Positions 5,743 to 11,174 of a stretch of DNA of 11,174 nt are shown here, piece by piece; the first letter of the stretch is position 1, and every line of letters starts with the position of its first letter. Under the pieces are notes generated by a model. It was not told the DNA's origin and did not search any database. It worked only from the letters and a program-made list of their open reading frames with translations. The translations under genes were made by a program, and so were the position numbers. This DNA comes from JAFDWI01 sp964449375 (GTDB lineage Bacteria > Actinomycetota > Acidimicrobiia > Acidimicrobiales > Iamiaceae): assembly GCA_964449375.1 (NCBI GenBank), contig CAYVAS010000079.1, positions 1-11,174 of the forward strand. The letters are read 5' to 3'.

Positions 5743-6234
5743 GTGTTCCCCTCGTTCTCTCCCGCGCTGCGGGACCGCTGGATGGCCCAACGTCCCCTGT
5801 TCGTCCTCGGCGCGCTCGGGATCCTCGCCGGCGGCGTGGTCGCCGCGATCGCCCGACCCACCGATTGGGGCCACGGCTCCTGGACGGCGGCCTACCTGGT
5901 GCTCGTGGTGGGCGTCGGCCAACTCGCGGTGGCCTTCGCGCAGGCTTCCCTGGCTCCCCGGGTGCCGTCCCGGGGTCGGATCTGGGCCGAGGTGGTCTGC
6001 TGGAACGTCGGTTCCGGGATCATCATCGCCGCCACCCAGGTCGACGCGCCGATCCCGGTTGCGGTGGGCAGCGCGTTGTTCCTTGCGGCGCTGGCGATCG
6101 CCGCGGACGTGGTGCGACCCCGTAGCGACCTCACGGGATCCGCGGCGCTCGTCCTGGGCCTCTACCGGGCCCTGCTGGTGATCCTCGGGGTGAGCGTGTT
6201 CGTCGGGATCGTCCTGTCGGTCGCCCGCGCCTGA
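5743..6234 (+). CDS. Hypothetical integral membrane protein, five predicted helices
   Basis: I do not recognise this protein. It is 163 aa and strongly hydrophobic, with likely membrane segments at about 19-37, 47-66, 81-98, 103-122 and 137-159 joined by short loops. The N-terminal 15 or so residues are polar and basic, so a cytoplasmic N-terminus is likely. No enzyme motif or conserved charged residue within a helix stands out; C86 and W88 in helix 3 are the only unusual residues. The GTG at 5743 is preferred to the upstream in-frame ATG at 5563, which lies inside the phospholipase-like gene; a -10-like TAGGCT ends seven bases before the GTG and no Shine-Dalgarno sequence is present. It converges on the isomerase-like gene with only 29 bases between stops. 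Membrane location is well supported; function unknown. Confidence 0.72.
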   Translation: MFPSFSPALRDRWMAQRPLFVLGALGILAGGVVAAIARPTDWGHGSWTAAYLVLVVGVGQLAVAFAQASLAPRVPSRGRIWAEVVCWNVGSGIIIAATQVDAPIPVAVGSALFLAALAIAADVVRPRSDLTGSAALVLGLYRALLVILGVSVFVGIVLSVARA

Positions 6235-6263
6235 GCGACCCGGGAAAGGCCATCGGCCACCGT

Positions 6264-7055
6264 TCAGAACCGCATCGCGTCCAGGAGCGCCTCGGCGACG
6301 TGTCGGTTCCCGTCGAGGTGCACCGTGTCCAGTCCCCGACGGCGCCACACCATCAGCAGCATCGCGGCCCCCGCCCCACCGAGGGTCACGTCGGCGTCAC
6401 GACGGACCCGGCCCGGGCCGCCAGCGGTGTCCGGCGCGTCGAAGTGCAGGGTCCATTCGCCCGGCGAATCAGGTGGCGCGTCGGTCACGACCAGGCGCAC
6501 CGTGCGGCCCACCAGCCCGGCGGGCGGTTCCGCGCCGGGACCGACGCGGCCCGCGACGAACACTTCGACCCATTCGGCGACCCCGTCGGCGGCACTCGCC
6601 GAATCGAGCGGCGTGCCGGTTGGTCCCCCGGCCGCCGCGACGGCATCTGTGGCGTCGACCCGGTGGACCGCGACCTCGTGGGCCTGACGGCGCAGCCAGA
6701 ACGCCACGGTCGCCGGTCCCGTGAACGACGCGACCGGCCGGGAAAGGTCGGCGGCCTCGAAGGCGACCAGCAGCTCGTCGAGCGCGGCGCGGTAGGCGTC
6801 CACACAGGCGGGGCCCCGGGGCAGCGACGGCGCCGCCCGGGCGAGCAGTGAAGTGTCGGCGTCGGCGTCCGCGGCGAGCACGCGGGTCACCCAGCGGTGG
6901 ATCCGGCCCACGTGGCGCACCACGCGTTCCACGGTCCAGTCCGGCAGGGCCGGCACCGGCGCGGCCAACAGCTCGACGGGCACGGCGGCCAGCCGGTCGC
7001 CTTCGACGCGGATCGTGTCCAGCCACCGCCGGCGCTGCTCGTCCAGGTTCGTCAT
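6264..7055 (-). CDS. Mycothiol-dependent maleylpyruvate isomerase family protein (DinB-like fold)
   Basis: Cytosolic protein of 263 aa. The characterised member isomerises maleylpyruvate to fumarylpyruvate using mycothiol, but most actinobacterial paralogues have unknown substrates and probably act as mycothiol S-transferases. The N-terminal four-helix DinB-like domain carries the metal triad His48 (in VVRHVGRIHRW), Glu127 and His131 (in WLRRQAHEVAVHRVDA, the family hallmark). Residues from about 150 to the end form the usual second domain with a late hydrophobic helix AMLLMVWRRRG. The frame is open far upstream through the antisense of the kinase gene, but the ATG at 7055 begins family-like sequence and a CAGAAT box lies six bases before it. 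No other gentisate-pathway gene is present. Family assignment is firm; the exact reaction is not. Confidence 0.88.
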   Translation of the reverse strand: MTNLDEQRRRWLDTIRVEGDRLAAVPVELLAAPVPALPDWTVERVVRHVGRIHRWVTRVLAADADADTSLLARAAPSLPRGPACVDAYRAALDELLVAFEAADLSRPVASFTGPATVAFWLRRQAHEVAVHRVDATDAVAAAGGPTGTPLDSASAADGVAEWVEVFVAGRVGPGAEPPAGLVGRTVRLVVTDAPPDSPGEWTLHFDAPDTAGGPGRVRRDADVTLGGAGAAMLLMVWRRRGLDTVHLDGNRHVAEALLDAMRF

Positions 7056-7061
7056 GGGCCG

Positions 7062-7067
7062 ATTCTG
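7062..7067 (-). promoter_or_regulatory. Putative -10 box CAGAAT for the isomerase-like gene
   Basis: CAGAAT on the minus strand occupies -12 to -7 if transcription starts at the A of the ATG at 7055. There is no Shine-Dalgarno sequence, so a leaderless transcript is likely. The first base departs from TAnnnT. Confidence 0.35.
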
Positions 7068-7099
7068 GTCGACGCACCCGTCGCAGCGCCCGCGGTCCG

Positions 7100-7140
7100 C
7101 CGTCCGGGCCGGCGGCACTGTGTCAGGATCGGCCGGACGG
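7100..7140. repeat. 8-bp inverted repeat flanking the kinase promoter region
   Basis: CCGTCCGG (7100-7107) and CCGGACGG (7133-7140) are exact inverse complements separated by 25 bases, and two more pairs form if one base is bulged. The -10-like CAGGAT (7124-7129) lies between the arms. One arm covers the expected -35 region and the other the expected start, an arrangement that would suit a dimeric repressor. Confidence 0.35.
7124..7129 (+). promoter_or_regulatory. Putative -10 box CAGGAT for the kinase gene
   Basis: CAGGAT predicts transcription start near 7136, about 28 bases before the ATG at 7164. That leaves space for the GAGGAG ribosome binding site at 7154-7159. No -35 consensus is visible. 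Confidence 0.3.
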
Positions 7141-7163
7141 ACCCACGAGCGACGAGGAGATCG

Positions 7164-8678
7164 ATGCCCCGCGACACGCCCCTGGTGATCGGGCTCGACG
7201 TGGGCACCTCCGCGGTCAAGGCGGCGGCCTTCGGCCCCGGTGGCCAGGCCGGGCCGGTGGTGCGACGGCGCCTGCCGCCGACCGTCGACCGGTCTGGGTT
7301 CGTGACCCAGCCGATCGACGGGGTGCGCGCCGCCACCCTCGACGCGCTCGCTGCCGCGGTGCGGGCCGCGCCGGGACCCGTCGACGCGGTCGCCGCGAGC
7401 ACCGCGATGCACGCGGTCGCCGCACTCGACGCAGCCGGCCGTGCGGTGACCGACCTGGTTCCCTGGGCCGACCGGCGTGCCGGGCCGGTGGTGACCGACT
7501 GGATCCGCACCGGTTCCGCCGCCTTCGTCCACGACCGCACCGGAGTACCGCTGCACCCCATGGCGCCGCTGGCCAAGCTGGCCTGGTTCACCTCCGACGC
7601 GACCACCCGGGCCCCGGGGGTGCGGCGCTGGGTGGACCTCAAGGCGCTGGTGGTGCAGTGGCTGACCGGAGAATCGGTGACCGACCACTCCTCGGCGTCG
7701 GGGTGGGGACTGCTCGACGTCCGCAGCCGAACCTGGGACCCGGACGCGCTGGCACTGGCCGGTGTGGACGCCACCGCGCTGCCCGAACTGGACGCGCCGA
7801 GCGCGTCCCGGCCGCTGGCACACGACGCCGCGGCCGCCGTGGGACTGGCCGCGGGCACACCGGTGGTGCTGGGCGCGGCGGACGGACCGCTGGCGAACGT
7901 GGGGGTCGGGGCGATCTCCCCCGTCGTCGCCGGCTTGTCGCTGGGGACCTCCGGGGCGGTGCGCGTCGTGGTCGACGAGGTGCCGGCGCGCCTGGACGGG
8001 TTGTTCTGTTACGTGCTCGACGAGCAGCACTGGGTGCTGGGCGGGGCGGTGTCGAACGGTGCGAACGTGCTGGACTGGCTCGGCGAGACGCTGGGTCCCG
8101 CGGATCTCGATCCCACCGCGGCCGCACTGCGTACCCAGGACCTCGCCGCGGCCGCGCCGGCGGGTTCCGACGGGCTGGTCTGTCTGCCCTACCTGGAGGG
8201 TGAACGCGCGCCGCTGTGGGACGCCGAGGTGCCCGGCGCCTACCTGGGTCTGCGTCGGGCGCACACCCGGGCGCACCTGGCCCGGGCCGCGCTGGAAGGG
8301 GTCGCCGCCGGGCTGGGCGTCGTCGTCGACCGGATCCACGACCTCACGCCGGTACGACGGGTGCTGGCCACCGGCGGTGCGCTCGTCGCACCGTTGTGGC
8401 GACAGCTCGTGGCCGGCGCGATGCGTCGCCCGACCACGGTGGTCCACGTGGCTGAAGGCTCGGCCCTGGGGGCGGCGGCCGTGGGCCTCGTGGGCCTGGG
8501 GGCGGCCGCGGACCTGACCGTGGCCCGGGAACTGCTGGGCCAGCCCGGTGACCCGGACGCGGAGTTCGCGCCCGAGCCGGTTCCCGACGCGGTGGCCGCG
8601 GCGGCCGAAGCGACCCGGATGTTGCTGGGCCGACGGGCCGAGGAGCTCGGCGGGGTCGTCCGGGCCTACCAGATCTGA
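7164..8678 (+). CDS. gntK: FGGY-family carbohydrate kinase, probably gluconokinase
   Basis: Cytosolic ATP-dependent sugar kinase, 504 aa, normal length for the family. Gluconokinase makes 6-phosphogluconate for the pentose phosphate or Entner-Doudoroff route. The FGGY N-terminal domain begins with the phosphate loop GLDVGTSAVK (10-19). STAMHAVAALDAAGR (79-93) with PWADRR and HPMAPLAKLAW (131-141) follow the pattern of FGGY gluconokinases more than xylulo- or glycerol kinases. GAADGPLANVGVGAI carries the likely catalytic base Asp240. The C-terminal domain has the adenine/phosphate motifs SLGTSGAVR (259-267) and ATGG (402-405), with LPYLEGERAPLWD between them. The ATG at 7164 has GAGGAG four bases before it. 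No gluconate transporter, GntR regulator or dehydrogenase lies nearby, so the substrate rests on motif similarity alone. Confidence 0.88.
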   Translation: MPRDTPLVIGLDVGTSAVKAAAFGPGGQAGPVVRRRLPPTVDRSGFVTQPIDGVRAATLDALAAAVRAAPGPVDAVAASTAMHAVAALDAAGRAVTDLVPWADRRAGPVVTDWIRTGSAAFVHDRTGVPLHPMAPLAKLAWFTSDATTRAPGVRRWVDLKALVVQWLTGESVTDHSSASGWGLLDVRSRTWDPDALALAGVDATALPELDAPSASRPLAHDAAAAVGLAAGTPVVLGAADGPLANVGVGAISPVVAGLSLGTSGAVRVVVDEVPARLDGLFCYVLDEQHWVLGGAVSNGANVLDWLGETLGPADLDPTAAALRTQDLAAAAPAGSDGLVCLPYLEGERAPLWDAEVPGAYLGLRRAHTRAHLARAALEGVAAGLGVVVDRIHDLTPVRRVLATGGALVAPLWRQLVAGAMRRPTTVVHVAEGSALGAAAVGLVGLGAAADLTVARELLGQPGDPDAEFAPEPVPDAVAAAAEATRMLLGRRAEELGGVVRAYQI

Positions 8679-8689
8679 TCTCGTTGGAA

Positions 8690-8724
8690 GACCGGGCCGC
8701 CTCCGGTCCATCGGCGCCGACCGG
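8690..8724. terminator. Candidate bidirectional terminator with three alternating arms
   Basis: GACCGG (8690-8695), CCGGTC (8703-8708) and GACCGG (8719-8724) sit between two convergent genes. The middle arm can pair with either flank, giving a 6-bp hairpin with a 7-base loop, or one with a 10-base loop. Transcripts from the left and from the right each meet their own flank first. No T-tract is present. A further 5-bp hairpin, CCGGC / GCCGG, overlaps at 8721-8737. Confidence 0.45.
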
Positions 8725-8738
8725 CGGCCGGAGCCGGC

Positions 8739-10340
8739 TCAGGTGAGCGTGTTGGGGACGTGGCGGTGCGGACCGAAGAAGCCGATGTGGACCTTGCCGG
8801 TGGCACCGTGGCGGTCGTCGTGGAAGTAGATCCGGGGGATCTGGTGGTTGCCGCCTTCGGCGATCTTCAGGTGCGCCTGCATCTCGATGCGGCCCGAGGC
8901 GGCCACGGCCGGGTCGACGGGAAAGACCCGGCGGGAACGCAGGGACTCGTTGCTCATGACCGTCTCGGACTCGCGCATGGCCAGCTTCTTGGACGACGCG
9001 GGCCAACTGAACGCGCTGCGGTTCGCCTTGCACCACTCCCAGAATCCGGGTCCGAACTCGGAGTCGAGCGCGAAGGCGTTCAGCGCCTGCAGGCCCCGCC
9101 AGGCGGTCCGGCCCCAGGCGGCCGACTCGACCCGTTGGTCGAGTTCGGCCAGGTCCCGGCAGGCCTCGTCGGGCAGCACGATGCCCGGCAGGTGGCGCTT
9201 GGCGGCCTCGGCGGCGGCGGCGAGACCGCCGACGTCGGGTGGGGGATCGTCGGGTCCGGCCGCGGCGGCGGTCGCGCCGGCGGCACTGAAGCGGTGCAGG
9301 GCCGCCTGCAACAGGTTGATCCGCCCTTCGGCCTCCTCGAGGTCGCCGAGGTGGTCGAGTTTTTCGTCCTGGGCGCGGGCGAGTTGGTCCTCCAGCGCGA
9401 GCACGCGGGCCTCCAGGTGATCGTTGCGGGCCCGGAGCGCGTCGAGGTCCGCGTGCAGCAGCGGCAGCAGCTCACGGGCCGCCGTCGGTGGCCGACGGGC
9501 CGTGGTCACCGGCGCCAGCAGCCCCAGGATCGTGTGCGGCACCGCGCGCGGGTCCCTCACCACTCGTTCGGCGTCCAGCCACCGGTGCCGGGACGGGCGC
9601 GGTTCGGTGGGTGACACCCCGGGCAGGTACACCCGCACCGCGCCGGGCTCGACCCCCAGGTCCTCGCCCAACAGGGTTCTGAGGTGCACCAGTCCCGCGG
9701 GCCCGATCAGGTGCACCAGCGCGCTGCCCGCCAGCACCAGCGCCGCGTACTCCGCCGCCTGACGTGTGTTGTCCGGGGGTATCTCCGGTGCGCCGGCGAA
9801 GACCACCAGGGGCAGGTCGCGGGCCGGGTCGACGAGGCGTTCCACGAAGGCGGGGACTTCACCGGGGCGCAACGCGCGGGGCGTGGCCTGTAGCCGGGTC
9901 GGGCCACGGCGCGGGGCTCGACCCGTGGCGACCAGGCGGGTCACCAGGTCGGGCGGATGCACCGTGGTCGTGGGCGTGGCACGGTGGCTGACGCGGGCCT
10001 GGTCGATCCAGATCGGGCCTTCGGTGTCCTCGGTGGGCACCGTGGTGGTCAGCGTCGTGGTGGTCACCTGGACGCCGTCGTCGACCTCGAGGGTGCAGCG
10101 CTGGATGGATCCGGCCTCACCGGCTCCGGCTTCGACGCGGGTCGTCACCCCGTCGACCGTCTCGACTTCGCCCACGGCGAAGGACCGCTCGGCACTGTGG
10201 TGTCGCCCGACCCAGTCGACGAAGGCCGCTTCGGCCCGGTCGTGCAGACCGGCCGCCTCGTCCTGCCAGATCGCCCGGAAGATCAGCGACACGTCGGGCG
10301 GTGCGGGGAGGGGCTCATGGACCGTCCCAGTCTGGCCCAT
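8739..10340 (-). CDS. Unrecognised large coiled-coil protein with His-rich C-terminal module
   Basis: I cannot name this 533-aa protein. Residues about 15-140 are mixed, with a beta-rich Thr-laden stretch (TTTTLTTTVPTEDTEG). Residues about 150-280 look like an alpha/beta domain: LPLVVFAGAPEIPPDN (177-191), alanine-rich helices, then GAVRVYLPGVSPTEPRPSRH (233-252). A coiled coil spans about 288-347. After a Pro/Ala linker, an A-x-x-A-K helix region (about 375-425) leads to FWEWCKANRSAFSW (433-446). The C-terminus has AHLKI (489-493), PRIYFHDD (502-509) and GKVHIGFFGPHRH (515-527). No signal peptide or membrane helix is seen, so it is probably cytosolic. The ATG at 10340 lacks a clear ribosome binding site; an in-frame ATG at 10391 would overlap the divergent start. 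That the frame is a gene is well supported by domain-like structure. It stands alone, converging on the kinase. Confidence 0.78.
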   Translation of the reverse strand: MGQTGTVHEPLPAPPDVSLIFRAIWQDEAAGLHDRAEAAFVDWVGRHHSAERSFAVGEVETVDGVTTRVEAGAGEAGSIQRCTLEVDDGVQVTTTTLTTTVPTEDTEGPIWIDQARVSHRATPTTTVHPPDLVTRLVATGRAPRRGPTRLQATPRALRPGEVPAFVERLVDPARDLPLVVFAGAPEIPPDNTRQAAEYAALVLAGSALVHLIGPAGLVHLRTLLGEDLGVEPGAVRVYLPGVSPTEPRPSRHRWLDAERVVRDPRAVPHTILGLLAPVTTARRPPTAARELLPLLHADLDALRARNDHLEARVLALEDQLARAQDEKLDHLGDLEEAEGRINLLQAALHRFSAAGATAAAAGPDDPPPDVGGLAAAAEAAKRHLPGIVLPDEACRDLAELDQRVESAAWGRTAWRGLQALNAFALDSEFGPGFWEWCKANRSAFSWPASSKKLAMRESETVMSNESLRSRRVFPVDPAVAASGRIEMQAHLKIAEGGNHQIPRIYFHDDRHGATGKVHIGFFGPHRHVPNTLT

Positions 10341-10350
10341 GACCTGCGCC

Positions 10351-10360
10351 CCGTCGACGG
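10351..10360. promoter_or_regulatory. 10-bp palindrome in the 49-base divergent promoter
   Basis: CCGTCGACGG is perfectly self-complementary. It lies 10 bases from the ATG of the coiled-coil gene and 29 bases from the ATG of the acyl-CoA dehydrogenase. It would therefore sit near -35 for the right-hand gene. Short palindromes are expected by chance in GC-rich DNA, so support is weak. Confidence 0.3.
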
Positions 10361-10377
10361 AGGGTCGTCCGGTGCGC

Positions 10378-10383
10378 CAAGCT
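10378..10383 (+). promoter_or_regulatory. Putative -10 box CAAGCT for the acyl-CoA dehydrogenase
   Basis: CAAGCT is followed by six bases and the ATG at 10390, placing the expected transcription start on the start codon. No Shine-Dalgarno sequence precedes the ATG. The first base departs from TAnnnT. Confidence 0.3.
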
Positions 10384-10389
10384 GGGGTC

Positions 10390-11174
10390 ATGGCAATCGA
10401 CTTCACCCTCAGCCCGGACCTCGAGGCGCTGCGCATGCGCGTCCGGGATTTCGTCGACACCGAGATCAAGCCGGTGGAGGCGGAGCTGACCGATCCGGAC
10501 CACATCGAGGACCGCGCGGAGTACATCCAGAAGCTGCTCGGGATGCGGGCCAAGGCCCAGGAGGCGGGGATCTGGCTGCCCCACATGCCCGAGGAATGGG
10601 GCGGCATGGGGCTGGGGCACGTCGAGCTGGCGATGGTCCAGGCCGAGGCGGCCAAGGCCTACTACGGCCCCTTCGTGTTCAACTGCATGGCCCCCGACGA
10701 GGGCAACATGCACACGCTGCTGCGGTTCGGCACCGACGAGCAGAAGGAGAAGTACCTGCGCCCCCTGTGCGAGGGCGTCGCGATGAGCTGTTTCGCGATG
10801 ACCGAACCCGAGGTCGCCGGGTCGGACCCGACCCTGATGCGCACCACCGCGGTGCCCGACGGTGACGAGTGGGTGATCAACGGGCACAAGTGGTTCATCT
10901 CGAACGCGCACCGGGCCAAGTTCGCGATCCTGCTCGCCCGCACCGAGGACGACCCGGACATGCCCCAGGCGGCGACCACCGCGTTCATCGTGGACATTCC
11001 CTCCGAGGGGTGGAACCACGTGCGCGACGTGGCCACCATGCACGGCTCGTCGGGCCACGCCGAGATCGTCATCGAGGACCTGCGGGTGGCCGACGCCAAC
11101 ATCCTGGGCGAACGCGGCGGCGGGCATCTGCTGGGCCAGGCCCGGCTGGGTCCGGCCCGCCTGGCCCACTGCAT
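10390..11174 (+). CDS. Acyl-CoA dehydrogenase, N-terminal part, 3' truncated by window
   Basis: Flavoprotein that introduces the alpha,beta double bond into an acyl-CoA, a beta-oxidation step. The first 261 residues are present and the frame is still open at the window edge. The protein starts MAIDFTLSPDLEALRMRVRD, the usual helical N-terminal domain. MPEEWGGMGL precedes a middle domain with the FAD/substrate signature CFAMTEPEVAGSDPT, the strand WVINGHKWFISNA, and HGSSGHAEIVIEDLRV. It then reaches NILGERGGGHLLGQARLGPARLAHC, the entry to the C-terminal helical domain. That last motif (R-L-G-P-x-R-x-x-H-C) resembles the FadE/ACAD10-11-like branch. The catalytic acid is not in view. The gene is divergent from the coiled-coil protein with 49 bases between start codons. 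Confidence 0.94.
   Translation, partial: MAIDFTLSPDLEALRMRVRDFVDTEIKPVEAELTDPDHIEDRAEYIQKLLGMRAKAQEAGIWLPHMPEEWGGMGLGHVELAMVQAEAAKAYYGPFVFNCMAPDEGNMHTLLRFGTDEQKEKYLRPLCEGVAMSCFAMTEPEVAGSDPTLMRTTAVPDGDEWVINGHKWFISNAHRAKFAILLARTEDDPDMPQAATTAFIVDIPSEGWNHVRDVATMHGSSGHAEIVIEDLRVADANILGERGGGHLLGQARLGPARLAHC

Noticed and set aside
6235..6263. Possible terminator between the convergent membrane-protein and isomerase-like genes
   Set aside because: Only a 4-bp GGCC-ATC-GGCC repeat is present, which is too weak to call.
7056..8711. Upstream extension of the isomerase-like frame through the antisense of the kinase gene (815 codons in total)
   Set aside because: The sequence before the ATG at 7055 is compositionally a shadow of the kinase, whereas family-like sequence and a -10-like box begin exactly at 7055.
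10341..10655. Upstream extension of the coiled-coil protein to 10655
   Set aside because: The extra residues are antisense to the acyl-CoA dehydrogenase and have a Ser/Arg-rich shadow character. The ATG at 10340 is the first that clears the divergent gene.
1..11174. CRISPR arrays, tRNA or rRNA genes, insertion sequences, integrases, attachment sites or a defence island
   Set aside because: No regularly spaced direct repeats, cloverleaf-like sequence, transposase or integrase motifs, or known defence genes were seen. The only tandem DNA repeat is the 30-bp coding pair at 5391-5450.

Overview
This is a high-GC, gene-dense window that reads as chromosomal DNA from an actinobacterium. The evidence is a mycothiol-dependent maleylpyruvate-isomerase-family protein (mycothiol is an actinobacterial thiol), an actinobacterial-type small TraR/DksA protein, a group III truncated hemoglobin, a CYP125-like P450, and several genes whose only promoter-like signal places transcription start at or next to the start codon. 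An Acidimicrobiia-like lineage fits the style, but that is a guess. No tRNA, rRNA, CRISPR array, transposase or integrase was seen, and no gene-free stretch exceeds about 110 bases.

Layout: the 3' end of a cytochrome P450 (+, 1-387) converges on a two-gene ABC exporter operon on the minus strand (ATPase 1618-2511, permease 425-1621). Upstream of the exporter on the same strand is a small 30-residue-repeat protein (2595-3068). It is divergent from a TraR/DksA zinc-finger protein (3178-3534), which is followed on the plus strand by a truncated hemoglobin (3601-4032), a secreted zinc-dependent phospholipase C / GPI-PLD-like protein (4122-5651) and a five-helix membrane protein (5743-6234). A mycothiol-dependent isomerase-like protein (-, 6264-7055) is divergent from an FGGY sugar kinase, best read as gluconokinase (+, 7164-8678). 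The kinase converges on a large unrecognised coiled-coil protein (-, 8739-10340), which is divergent from an acyl-CoA dehydrogenase that runs off the right edge (+, 10390-11174).

How the genes work together: the only clear operon is the ABC exporter pair, which shares a 4-base GTGA stop/start overlap. The rest looks like ordinary chromosome made of short units with separate promoters, with hairpins at several gene ends. The P450 and the acyl-CoA dehydrogenase at the two edges would both fit sterol or lipid catabolism, but they are 10 kb apart and no link is shown. TraR/DksA and the globin suggest a stress or redox neighbourhood.

The least explained items are the 533-residue coiled-coil protein with a distinctive His-rich C-terminal module, the secreted phospholipase-like protein with an Ig-like domain and Thr/Pro tail but no visible anchor, and a recurring set of inverted repeats in promoter regions and at two convergent gene ends. 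The two convergent-end hairpins resemble each other, with a compensated stem change. I did not find a convincing multi-gene novel system.
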